A stretch of DNA of 64,000 nucleotides from an uncultured Lachnospiraceae bacterium (GTDB lineage: Bacteria > Bacillota > Clostridia > Lachnospirales > Lachnospiraceae). The stretch lies in contig CAKRHW010000002.1 in NCBI GenBank assembly GCA_934339365.1, forward strand, positions 380,678-444,677, in the 5' to 3' direction. Shown here in pieces: positions 7,873 to 15,824 of this stretch; position 1 is the stretch's first letter, and each line of letters opens with the position of its first letter. A program made the position numbers and the translations under genes. The notes below the pieces were generated by a model that saw only the letters and a program-made list of their open reading frames with translations, searched no databases and was not told the DNA's origin.

Positions 7873-9921
7873 TTACAAATTCACTTTTTCTAAGCACTCC
7901 TGCATCATTTTTTGTACTTTTTCTTCCATTTTTTTCATTTCTGATTCATCTGCCACAAATTCATTCTGTTCGTATTTATGAACCGCACTTGCTGCATCTT
8001 TTAAGATGGAAGCATCCTGAATAATATCTCCTAATTGAAACTGAAAATCTCCACTTTGCCGAATTCCAAACAAATCTCCCGGACCTCTTAATTTCAAATC
8101 CTGTTCTGCAATGTAAAATCCATCATTTGATTCATTTAAAATCTTTAAACGTTTCATAGAATCTTTTTTCTTGGTTCCACTCACAAAAATACAATAGGAT
8201 TGTTCTTTCCCTCTTCCTACTCTTCCTCTTAGTTGATGAAGTCCTGCCAAACCAAAACGTTGTGCATCCTCTACCATCATAACCGTAGCATTCGGAACAT
8301 TTACTCCAACCTCTATTACTGTCGTTGATACAAGAATCTGTATCTCATTTCTGGCAAACCGTTCCATAATTTCATTTTTTTTATTTGGATTCATTTTTCC
8401 ATGCAAATATTCTATGCAGACACTTTCCGGCATATATTCTTTCAGTTTCTTCGAATAATCGATTACATTTTCTGCATCTAGATTTTCACTTTCCGTTGCT
8501 AAAGAACATATCACATAAACCTGATGTCCTTGTTTTATCTGATCTAACATAAATGCATAGGCTCTCATTCTATAATCGGTTCCTACCACACAATTTTTGA
8601 TTGGCAGACGGTTTGCAGGAAGTTCATCAATCACAGAGATGTCTAAATCCCCATATAAGATGATTGCTAATGTTCTTGGAATTGGCGTTGCACTCATAAC
8701 AAGAATATGCGGATTTTCCCCTTTTTCTCCCAGGCACTCTCTCTGCCTGACTCCGAATCGATGCTGTTCATCTGTAATGACCAGTGCTAAATTTTTAAAT
8801 TCTACTTTATCCTGAATCAGTGCATGTGTTCCAATTACAATTTTTGCATTTCCGGTTTGAATTTTTTCATATGCATCCCTTTTTTCTTTTGCTTTCATAG
8901 ACCCAGTCAGTAAAACAACCTGATGCGAAATTCCATATTGTTCAAATAACTGTTGCATCCCTTTAAAATGCTGTACTGCTAATACTTCTGTCGGTGCCAT
9001 CATTGCACCCTGATATCCTTTTTCTGCTACCGCAATCAGAGCAAGCGTTGCAACAATTGTTTTTCCAGAACCAACATCCCCCTGAATCAGGCGATTCATA
9101 ATTTTATTTCCGGACATATCCTTTTTTATTTCTTCATATACTTTTTTTTGTGCATTTGTCAGTTCATACGGAAGCTTTAAAATCAACTGGTCTGTCGTTT
9201 CATAATTTTCTATCTTATAATTATTTTTCTTTCCCTCATCCCGGTTTTTAAATCTCTGTAAAGTCAGTATAAAAAAGAAAAACTCTTCAAACACCATTCG
9301 TTTTCTTGCAGCCAGAAAATTATCCATATTTTCCGGAAAGTGCATCTTTTTTTCTGCATAACCTAAAGAACACAATTTGTACTCTTTTTTTATATCTTCA
9401 AGTAAATAATCTTCTTTTTCCGGAAATATTTCAAATGCCTGTTTTACTGCTTTTGTAACGATTCGATTCGTCAGTCCTTTCGTCAAAGCATATACCGGTT
9501 GCATCTGATTCACGTATTCCTGATAAGCCTCTACCGAATAAATGACAGGTTGTTCCATAACCAGATGTGTTCCCTTACTTTGTACAATTCCACGAAAAAT
9601 AACTTTTTGTCCAATCTTTAACTGATTTCTGATATAGGGCATATTAAACCAGGTCAAAGAAAATTCCGTACCGGAGCTGTCTCTTGCTTCAACCATCACA
9701 AGTGTAAGATTCTTTACTTTCTTTGTAACAGGATTTGACATAACCACAGCTTTTACTGCACCGATTGTTTTTAAATCAATCTCTGTAACGAGTTCTGGCT
9801 CAGTAAAAATATCATATGTTCTCGGATAATATGTTTTTAATTCTTCCACCTTTGAAATGCCTATTTTTTTAAATAACTCTTCTGTTTTTTCCCCTATTCC
9901 TTTTAATTCTTTTAAATTCAT
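7873..9921 (-). CDS. recG: RecG, ATP-dependent branched-DNA helicase
   Basis: A 682-residue superfamily-2 helicase that remodels Holliday junctions and stalled forks. Seen: N-terminal wedge (OB) domain, ELTNAQKKVYEEI, Walker A GDVGSGKT, APTEVLAVQHF, Walker B variant ITDEQHRFGV, SATPIPRTLA, and C-terminal motifs VSTTVIEVGVNVPNATVMM, GLAGLHQLRGRVGRG and RGPGDLFGIRQSG. Length and motif order are standard. An extended -10 element (TGA-TATAAT, 9992-9997) lies ~70 bases upstream. In Bacillus recG sits a few genes downstream of rpmB-yloU-yloV; here the same neighbourhood is kept with a lipoprotein gene inserted on the opposite strand. Confidence 0.97.
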   Translation of the reverse strand: MNLKELKGIGEKTEELFKKIGISKVEELKTYYPRTYDIFTEPELVTEIDLKTIGAVKAVVMSNPVTKKVKNLTLVMVEARDSSGTEFSLTWFNMPYIRNQLKIGQKVIFRGIVQSKGTHLVMEQPVIYSVEAYQEYVNQMQPVYALTKGLTNRIVTKAVKQAFEIFPEKEDYLLEDIKKEYKLCSLGYAEKKMHFPENMDNFLAARKRMVFEEFFFFILTLQRFKNRDEGKKNNYKIENYETTDQLILKLPYELTNAQKKVYEEIKKDMSGNKIMNRLIQGDVGSGKTIVATLALIAVAEKGYQGAMMAPTEVLAVQHFKGMQQLFEQYGISHQVVLLTGSMKAKEKRDAYEKIQTGNAKIVIGTHALIQDKVEFKNLALVITDEQHRFGVRQRECLGEKGENPHILVMSATPIPRTLAIILYGDLDISVIDELPANRLPIKNCVVGTDYRMRAYAFMLDQIKQGHQVYVICSLATESENLDAENVIDYSKKLKEYMPESVCIEYLHGKMNPNKKNEIMERFARNEIQILVSTTVIEVGVNVPNATVMMVEDAQRFGLAGLHQLRGRVGRGKEQSYCIFVSGTKKKDSMKRLKILNESNDGFYIAEQDLKLRGPGDLFGIRQSGDFQFQLGDIIQDASILKDAASAVHKYEQNEFVADESEMKKMEEKVQKMMQECLEKVNL

Positions 9922-10009
9922 GTTTTTTACCTTTTTTTAATTATAAATATATAATTTCTTAATATTTACCTCTTTACCTTTTAATTAAAATATTATATCA
10001 TAATTAGGG

Positions 10010-10069
10010 CTGAAAATCATACTGTTTTCAGTGCTTTCGTCCTCGTTTGAAATATCTTACGAGATTTTT
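10010..10069 (+). other. Two leader hairpins before the lipoprotein gene, second terminator-like
   Basis: CTGAAAA/TTTTCAG (10010-10031) forms one small hairpin; CTCGT/ACGAG (10042-10063) forms another, followed directly by ATTTTTA. The second ends ~40 bases before the coding start and looks like a weak intrinsic terminator in a 5' leader. Could be attenuation or chance; no known riboswitch recognised. Confidence 0.3.
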
Positions 10070-10104
10070 ATCTAATTCAACTCTATGAAAGGACAACATA
10101 TCAA

Positions 10105-10605
10105 ATGAAAAAATTTTTATTAACTCTAGGATTAGCAATCTCTATCACTGCTTTTGCCGGATGTGGAAGCAGTTCTGACAAAAAACAAGACAACACCAAA
10201 GCAACTGAACAGGCAGAAAAAAAGTTAGATGCATCGAGCATCAAATCGCTTTGCAAAGAATTGATTGATGAAAAAGTTTTCTCTGATGAATTATCTGAAA
10301 CTTCATCTAAGATTGCAGCATCTCAATTAAAATTATCTGATAGCGATTTTTCTTCTATTACCTGCTATAAAAGTTCCGGTGCAACAGCAGAAGAAATTAC
10401 AATTGTAGAAGCCAAAGATGAAGTTGATTTAACTTCCTTTTTTGACTCTTATATCTCAGAACAAAAAAGTAATTTTGAATCATATCTGCCAGCAGAGGTT
10501 CCAAAGTTAGATTCCGCAATTCGTAAAAAATCAGGAAATTACTTTATTCTTATTGTTGCTAACGATAAAGATAAAGCAGAAAAGATTTTATCAAAATATA
10601 TGTAG
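10105..10605 (+). CDS. DUF4358-type lipoprotein
   Basis: A 166-residue lipoprotein. The signal peptide MKKFLLTLGLAISITAFAGC ends in a lipobox with the modified Cys at residue 20, followed by a Ser/Lys/Gln-rich linker and a globular part. The C-terminal half (SSITCYKSSGATAEEITIVEAKD, then a terminal NYFILIVANDKDKAEKIL) resembles the DUF4358 family, frequent in gut Clostridia and of unknown function. AAAGGA lies ~11 bases before the ATG. It is a lone plus-strand gene between recG and fakA, which are otherwise part of a conserved minus-strand block, so it is probably a later insertion. Anchoring outside the membrane is secure; function is not known. Confidence 0.75.
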   Translation: MKKFLLTLGLAISITAFAGCGSSSDKKQDNTKATEQAEKKLDASSIKSLCKELIDEKVFSDELSETSSKIAASQLKLSDSDFSSITCYKSSGATAEEITIVEAKDEVDLTSFFDSYISEQKSNFESYLPAEVPKLDSAIRKKSGNYFILIVANDKDKAEKILSKYM

Positions 10606-10610
10606 AATAA

Positions 10611-10646
10611 AAAGAAGCCAGTTCAGAACGAACTGGCTTCTTTTTA
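10611..10646. terminator. Bidirectional terminator, lipoprotein gene / fakA
   Basis: GAAGCCAGTTC (10614-10624) and GAACTGGCTTC (10630-10640) form an 11-pair perfect stem with A-run on one side and T-run on the other, serving two converging genes. The T-run overlaps the fakA stop codon. Confidence 0.93.
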
Positions 10647-12305
10647 TTCTACTGATACAAAATAATAATAAATCGGTTGACCTCCAAAGTGTACTTCTAC
10701 TTCTAAATCTTCAAATTCCACTTCTATTTGCTGTGCAATCAATTTTGCATCGTCTTCATTTACACTGCTTCCATAATAAATGGTAATCAGTTCACTATCT
10801 TCCTCAACCATATTTTTAATCATTTCAATCGTTGTTTCTTCAATATCTTCTCCAACAGCTAATATGCCATCATCACCAATTCCCATGATATCTCCTTCTT
10901 TAATGGTCTTACCATCAATCTCAATATCACGAATTGCATAAGTAACTTGTCCTGTCTTTACAAATTCCATGGCCTCTGTCATTTGTTTTTGATTCTGTTC
11001 AACGGATGCGTCTGACTCAAAGCTTATCATAGCAGTAATTCCCTGTGGAATTGTCTTTGACGGAATCACAATCACTTCTTTGTCTTTTGTAAGCTTTGCA
11101 GCCTGATTTGCAGCAAGGATAATATTCTTATTATTTGGCAATACATATACATGTTCTGCATTCACTTTTTCTACTGCATCTAAAATATCTTCTGTACTCG
11201 GATTCATCGTCTGTCCACCTTGAATAATGCAGTCAATTCCTAAGCCTTCAAAGATATCGCTCATTCCTTCCCCCATTGCAACTGCTATAAATCCATTTAC
11301 TTTTTTCGGTTGTTGTTTTTCCTGCTTTTTTTGTGCTTCTTTTCTCTCTGCATCTTTTACAACTTTTTCATGATGTTCCTGTCGCATATTGTCAATCTTC
11401 ATGTTGGTCAAATATCCATAACTTAATCCTTTCTGAATTGCAAGTCCTGGATCATTGGTATGTACATGAACCTTTACAATATTATCATCAGATACAACAA
11501 CAATCGAATCACCGATAGATTCTAAATATGATTTAAATTCATTCTCTTTCGCTGCATGAAATGGATGTTCTGTATTCACAATAAATTCTGTACAATAACC
11601 AAACTTAATTTCTGTTTCTGCAGATGAATCTACCATGGCATTTGCACGTGGAAGAGAATCTTCAATTGTAAGATCCATTTCCTTTCCCATAAACGCATCA
11701 TAGGCACCTTTAATCACTGTCATTAATCCCTGACCGCCTGAATCAACTACTCCCGCCTGCTTTAGAACCGGAAGCATCTCTGATGTCTGACTTAAAACAT
11801 AATCTCCTTCCTTTATGATTTCTTCAATCATAACGACAAGATCATCCGTTGTCTGCACAAGCTCTTCTGCTTTTTCAGACATTCCTCTGGCAACTGTTAA
11901 AATCGTTCCTTCTTTTGGCTTGATAACAGCCTTGTATGCAGTTTCTGTTGCTCTTGCACATGCTTTTGCAAGTTCCTGTGCTGTAATAACTTCTAATGAC
12001 TGTATCTCTTTTGCAAAACCACGAAATAATTGTGACAAAATCACACCCGAATTACCTCTCGCTCCTCTCAGTGAACCACCTGAAATAGCTTTGGCTAATG
12101 CTTCTAATGTCAGATGTTTTTCATCTAACTGATTCACTTCTTTTGCTGCCGACATAATGGTTAATGTCATATTCGTTCCTGTATCCCCATCCGGAACCGG
12201 AAATACATTAAGTTCATTAATCCATTCTTTTTTTGCTTCTAAGCACTTTGCTCCTGCTAAAAACATTTTGCGAAAGGTTGCTCCGTCTATTGTTTTGATT
12301 TCCAC
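10644..12305 (-). CDS. fakA: FakA/YloV-type DAK2-domain fatty acid kinase subunit
   Basis: A 553-residue protein with an N-terminal DAK2 (dihydroxyacetone-kinase L-like) domain: NVFPVPDGDTGTNMTLT, SLRGARGNSGVILSQ and PKEGTILTVARGMSE carry the nucleotide and metal-binding residues. The middle and C-terminal parts (GEGMSDIFEGLGIDCIIQGG, VYVLPNNKNIILAA) match FakA. Such proteins phosphorylate fatty acids held by a FakB (DegV-family) partner, which is not in this window. Start is a GTG at 12303-12305 with GGAGG eight bases upstream. It lies 42 bases after yloU, as in Bacillus. Confidence 0.92.
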   Translation of the reverse strand: MEIKTIDGATFRKMFLAGAKCLEAKKEWINELNVFPVPDGDTGTNMTLTIMSAAKEVNQLDEKHLTLEALAKAISGGSLRGARGNSGVILSQLFRGFAKEIQSLEVITAQELAKACARATETAYKAVIKPKEGTILTVARGMSEKAEELVQTTDDLVVMIEEIIKEGDYVLSQTSEMLPVLKQAGVVDSGGQGLMTVIKGAYDAFMGKEMDLTIEDSLPRANAMVDSSAETEIKFGYCTEFIVNTEHPFHAAKENEFKSYLESIGDSIVVVSDDNIVKVHVHTNDPGLAIQKGLSYGYLTNMKIDNMRQEHHEKVVKDAERKEAQKKQEKQQPKKVNGFIAVAMGEGMSDIFEGLGIDCIIQGGQTMNPSTEDILDAVEKVNAEHVYVLPNNKNIILAANQAAKLTKDKEVIVIPSKTIPQGITAMISFESDASVEQNQKQMTEAMEFVKTGQVTYAIRDIEIDGKTIKEGDIMGIGDDGILAVGEDIEETTIEMIKNMVEEDSELITIYYGSSVNEDDAKLIAQQIEVEFEDLEVEVHFGGQPIYYYFVSVE

Positions 12306-12347
12306 TGTTACTTCCTCCTCGATTCTATCTCATTATTCATTTGAAAA

Positions 12348-12707
12348 TTAATCAATGACTCTAACCCCTTCAACAAAAATATTAATCTTTTTCACTTCCA
12401 TCCCCGTATAAGATTCTACCTTATATTTTACATTGGATACTAAATTATCAGCCACTGATGGAATATTTACTCCATAGGATATAATTACATGAAAACTCAA
12501 TTCAATTTGATTTTCTTCATCGATTGAGACATTAATTCCCTTTGCCAGACTATCACGCTTTAACAGTTTAACAAGTCCATCTTTCATGCTTACCGCTGCC
12601 ATACCTACAATTCCAAAGCATTCCACTGCAGTTGCGCCTGCATATTTTGCAATAACACTTGGATCTACGATAATTTCACCTAAACTTGTACTCATTCTTC
12701 CTTTCAT
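12348..12707 (-). CDS. yloU: Asp23/Gls24-family protein YloU
   Basis: A 119-residue member of the Asp23/Gls24 family: LGEIIVDPSVIAKYAGATAVECFGIVGM at the start, DEENQIELSFHVIISYGVNIPSVADNL in the middle and VKKINIFVEGVRV at the end. Its place between rpmB and fakA/yloV is the classic Bacillus arrangement, suggesting a shared role in envelope or fatty-acid homeostasis that has not been defined. AGGAGG is seven bases before ATG 12707. First gene of a yloU-fakA transcript. Confidence 0.93.
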   Translation of the reverse strand: MKGRMSTSLGEIIVDPSVIAKYAGATAVECFGIVGMAAVSMKDGLVKLLKRDSLAKGINVSIDEENQIELSFHVIISYGVNIPSVADNLVSNVKYKVESYTGMEVKKINIFVEGVRVID

Positions 12708-12774
12708 CTTATTGCCTCCTAGTTCTCATATATTTTTATTTTTTAATATTAAAGCCCAAAGCACTTTTATCATC

Positions 12775-12803
12775 ATTGTATCATACTTTTTATTATATGG
12801 GAA
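12775..12803 (-). promoter_or_regulatory. Sigma-A promoter for yloU-fakA
   Basis: TTCCCA (12798-12803), 17-base spacer, TACAAT (12775-12780) with an extended TGA. Confidence 0.5.
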
Positions 12804-12868
12804 ATATATTTTAAAAATCCCTTCTCCATTTTTTTACAATGATTCTTCGATATTCTTTTATAAAAAGC

Positions 12869-12897
12869 TTGCATATTTTATCATTTTCTGCTAAACT
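12869..12897 (+). promoter_or_regulatory. Sigma-A promoter for rpmB
   Basis: TTGCAT (12869-12874), 17-base spacer, TAAACT (12892-12897) with an extended TGC. Gives an ~55-base leader before rpmB. Confidence 0.55.
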
Positions 12898-12958
12898 AGT
12901 ATTCGTTCTGGGTCTTTTAAGGCTAAATTATGTATTTTTGTAAGGAGGTGCTAGTACC

Positions 12959-13147
12959 ATGGCAGTATGTCAGATTTGTGACAAGGGTGCACACTTTGGA
13001 ATTAAAGTCAGCCACTCACATAGAAGATCAAACAAAATGTGGAAGTCTAATGTGAAGTCTGTAAAGGTTAAGACAGCAAATGGCGCATCTAAGAAGATGT
13101 ATGTATGTACTTCTTGCTTAAGATCAGGAAAAGTAGAACGCGCTTAA
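12959..13147 (+). CDS. rpmB: 50S ribosomal protein L28 (bL28)
   Basis: A 62-residue large-subunit protein: CQICDKGAHFG, VSHSHRRSNKMWKSNV, VKVKTANGASKKMYVCTSCLRSGKV. It keeps both cysteine pairs (C4/C7 and C50/C53), so this is the zinc-binding form of L28. Strong GGAGGTG ribosome site eight bases upstream of the ATG. It faces away from yloU, the divergent arrangement known from Bacillus, and is followed by its own terminator. Confidence 0.98.
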   Translation: MAVCQICDKGAHFGIKVSHSHRRSNKMWKSNVKSVKVKTANGASKKMYVCTSCLRSGKVERA

Positions 13148-13197
13148 TGATAAGATCGTTTTGCGGTTTAAAATTTTAACATGTTAGAGTTTTATAA

Positions 13198-13236
13198 CAA
13201 AAAGGGAGGCAATATTTTTATTGTTTTCCCTTTTTT
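13198..13236 (+). terminator. Terminator after rpmB
   Basis: AAAGGGA-gg-CAATA pairs imperfectly with TATTG-tt-TTCCCTTT and is followed by six Ts. Confidence 0.7.
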
Positions 13237-13249
13237 GTTTCTTTCCACA

Positions 13250-13278
13250 AAAAAAGAGTTGCTATGCAACTCTTTTTT
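13250..13278. terminator. Bidirectional terminator at the 3' end of the glmS operon
   Basis: AAAAGAGTTGC and GCAACTCTTTT form a perfect stem with only a three-base loop and flanking A- and T-runs, ending just before the stop of the GlmU-like gene. Confidence 0.9.
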
Positions 13279-13280
13279 CA

Positions 13281-13940
13281 TTATCTCTTTTCTACGACTT
13301 CACCTTGTTTTTTATAAATCGAATTTGCCTTTACAAGCCCTCTTACCATGGATAATGGATAAATATTGGTGTGGCTTCCAATGACACTTCCCGGATTTAA
13401 TACGCTTCCGCATCCAACTTCAACATAGTCTCCTAAAATAGCTCCAAACTTCTTTAGCCCGGTTTCTATTTTCTGATTCTCTGTTGCTACCGTCACTAAG
13501 GTCTTATCTGATTTTACATTTGATGTAATTGAGCCTGCACCCATATGTGAGTGATAGCCTAAAACAGAATCTCCTACATAATTGTAATGTGGAACCTGTA
13601 CCGAATTAAAAATCAAAACATTCTTTAACTCTGTTGAATTTCCAATTACACATCCTTCTCCTACAAAGGCATTCCCACGAATAAATGCGCAATGACGAAC
13701 TTCCGTATTTTTTCCTATAATTGCCGGACCATGAATATATGCTGTCGGAGCAACGATTGCACTTTTTGCTATCCATACATTTTCCTCTACTTCATCATAT
13801 TCTTCCTTAGATAAAGTCTTACCATATTGGATGATAAATTCACCAATTTTAGAAAGTACCTCCCATGGATATGTGACTCCATCAAAAATCTCTTTTGCAT
13901 TTGTCTGGTTTAAATCAAACATTTCTTTAATCTGGTACAT
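13281..13940 (-). CDS. Left-handed beta-helix protein resembling the GlmU acetyltransferase domain
   Basis: A 219-residue protein with ~60 N-terminal helical residues followed by hexapeptide repeats (VWIAKSAIVAPTAYIHG, GEGCVIGNS, LGDYVEVGCG, VIGSHTNI). The motif H118-YNYVGD followed by GAGSITSN aligns with the HLSYxGD...GAGTITxN active site of GlmU's acetyltransferase half, so a role in acetylating glucosamine-1-phosphate, or binding a related sugar phosphate, is plausible. It lacks the GlmU pyrophosphorylase domain. It sits nine bases downstream of glmS, in the same operon, which supports amino-sugar work. Databases often name such proteins 'UDP-GlcNAc pyrophosphorylase', which the domain content does not support. 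Confidence 0.8.
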   Translation of the reverse strand: MYQIKEMFDLNQTNAKEIFDGVTYPWEVLSKIGEFIIQYGKTLSKEEYDEVEENVWIAKSAIVAPTAYIHGPAIIGKNTEVRHCAFIRGNAFVGEGCVIGNSTELKNVLIFNSVQVPHYNYVGDSVLGYHSHMGAGSITSNVKSDKTLVTVATENQKIETGLKKFGAILGDYVEVGCGSVLNPGSVIGSHTNIYPLSMVRGLVKANSIYKKQGEVVEKR

Positions 13941-13948
13941 TTTTTCTC

Positions 13949-15769
13949 CTATTCTACTGTAACTGATTTAGCAAGATTTCTTGGTTTATCTACATCACAG
14001 CCCTTTAATACTGATGTATAATACGCAATTAACTGTAATGGCACAACTGCTACCATCGGCATTAAGATATCATCAATCTTTGGAATTTTCACAACATAGT
14101 CTGCTACATCTTCATCGATCTCCATCTCTTTGTTACAGATGACTGTAACTTTTGCCCCTCTTGATTTTACTTCTTTTATATTACTAATTGTTTTTTCTAA
14201 TAATGAAGTCTGAGTCGCAACTGCAATAACCGGCATCTCATCTGTTACAAGTGATATCGTTCCATGTTTTAATTCTCCGGCAGCATATGACTCTGAATGA
14301 ATATAAGAAATCTCTTTTAACTTTAATGAACCTTCCATACTTAAAGCATAATCTAATCCACGTCCAATATATAATAAACTTTCTGCATTCATCAGTTTTG
14401 ATGCAATGTACTGGCAATCCTTTTCACATTCTAATGTTTCCCGGATATAATCTGGCACTTTCTGTAACACTTCCATAAGACGGATACATTCTTCTTTTGT
14501 AATTTTTCCATTCGCATATGCAAGTTCAAATGCAAGCAAATACATTGCTGAAAGCTGAACAGAGTATGCCTTTGTTGAAGCGACCGAAATCTCCGGACCT
14601 GCATGTGTATAAATAACCATATCCGATTCTCTTGCAATGGAAGACCCTTTTACATTAACAAAAGAAAGTGTTGTTGCACCTTTTTCTTTTGCAAGTTTTA
14701 AAGCAGCTAATGTATCTGCTGTTTCTCCAGACTGTGAAATCAAAATAACTAAATCTTCTTTTCCGATTATCGGCTTCCGATATCTGAATTCCGATGCAAT
14801 ATCAACGAGTACCTCTACCCGCGCCAATTCTTCAATTACATATTTTCCTACCAGGCCTGCATGCATGGCTGTACCACAGGCAACAATATAGATCTTATGA
14901 AAATTCTTCAATTGTTCTGCTGTCAAACCACACTCAGATAAATCCGGCATTCCATTAGAAATTCTTGGCATAATGGTTGTTGTAACTGCTCTTGGCTGTT
15001 CATGGATTTCCTTCAGCATAAAATGTTCGTATCCACCCTTTTCAGCAGCATCCATATCAAAATTAGCAGTCTGAAGTTCCTTTGTAACAGGTGTTTTGTG
15101 TATATCACAAATTTCAATACTGTCTTCTTTTATAGTTGCAATTTCATCCTGTTCTAATAAGTAATAATCCTTCGTATATTTTAAAATAGCCGGAACATCT
15201 GATGCAATAAAGTTTTCTCCTTTTCCGACACCGATAATTAACGGACTGTCCTTTCTGACAGCATAAATCCTGTCTGGGAATTCACGAAACATAATTCCTA
15301 ATGCATAAGATCCTTCTATTTCAGATATAACCTTGGTAATTGTATTAACCGGGTCACCATCATAGTAATAATCTAATAATTTTGCAACTGTTTCTGTATC
15401 TGTCTGACTGACAAACCGGTATCCCTGCTCTAATAAAAATTTCTTTATTTCTTTGTAATTTTCTATAATTCCATTATGCACAATGGATACTCTTTTATTT
15501 CCATGAGGATGTGAATTAATATCTGACGGTTCACCATGTGTTGCCCATCTTGTATGACCAATTCCAACATGCCCAACCGGCTTATGACCTTGTTTCATTT
15601 TTTCTGATAAATTTACTAATTTTCCCTGAGACTTTTCAACACAAATCTGCCCATTCTCAAAAACAGCAATTCCTGCTGAATCGTATCCTCTGTATTCTAG
15701 CTTTGTTAAAGAATCAATTAATACATCTGTACAATCTTTCTTTCCAACATATCCTACTATTCCACACAT
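13949..15769 (-). CDS. glmS: GlmS, glutamine--fructose-6-phosphate aminotransferase
   Basis: A 606-residue enzyme that makes glucosamine-6-phosphate, the entry to UDP-GlcNAc and the cell wall. The N-terminal glutaminase begins MCGIVGYVG with catalytic Cys after Met, then YRGYDSAGI, GHTRWATHGEP and SHPHGN; two SIS domains follow (IVACGTAMHAGL, SQSGETADTLAAL, ASTKAYSVQL), ending in the conserved LAKSVTVE. It starts 55 bases after topB ends, so there is no room for a glmS ribozyme, the usual Gram-positive control. Confidence 0.98.
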   Translation of the reverse strand: MCGIVGYVGKKDCTDVLIDSLTKLEYRGYDSAGIAVFENGQICVEKSQGKLVNLSEKMKQGHKPVGHVGIGHTRWATHGEPSDINSHPHGNKRVSIVHNGIIENYKEIKKFLLEQGYRFVSQTDTETVAKLLDYYYDGDPVNTITKVISEIEGSYALGIMFREFPDRIYAVRKDSPLIIGVGKGENFIASDVPAILKYTKDYYLLEQDEIATIKEDSIEICDIHKTPVTKELQTANFDMDAAEKGGYEHFMLKEIHEQPRAVTTTIMPRISNGMPDLSECGLTAEQLKNFHKIYIVACGTAMHAGLVGKYVIEELARVEVLVDIASEFRYRKPIIGKEDLVILISQSGETADTLAALKLAKEKGATTLSFVNVKGSSIARESDMVIYTHAGPEISVASTKAYSVQLSAMYLLAFELAYANGKITKEECIRLMEVLQKVPDYIRETLECEKDCQYIASKLMNAESLLYIGRGLDYALSMEGSLKLKEISYIHSESYAAGELKHGTISLVTDEMPVIAVATQTSLLEKTISNIKEVKSRGAKVTVICNKEMEIDEDVADYVVKIPKIDDILMPMVAVVPLQLIAYYTSVLKGCDVDKPRNLAKSVTVE

Positions 15770-15824
15770 ATGATTTCTCCTATATTTTTAATTTTAAATC
15801 TAATCACTTCTTAAAAATCAAATA

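Noticed and set aside
13181..13384. Plus-strand open frame of 67 codons after rpmB
   Set aside because: It consists of two terminator hairpins and antisense of the GlmU-like gene; no ribosome site and no family resemblance.
15770..15824. Possible glmS ribozyme
   Set aside because: Only 55 bases and none of the ribozyme's conserved core.
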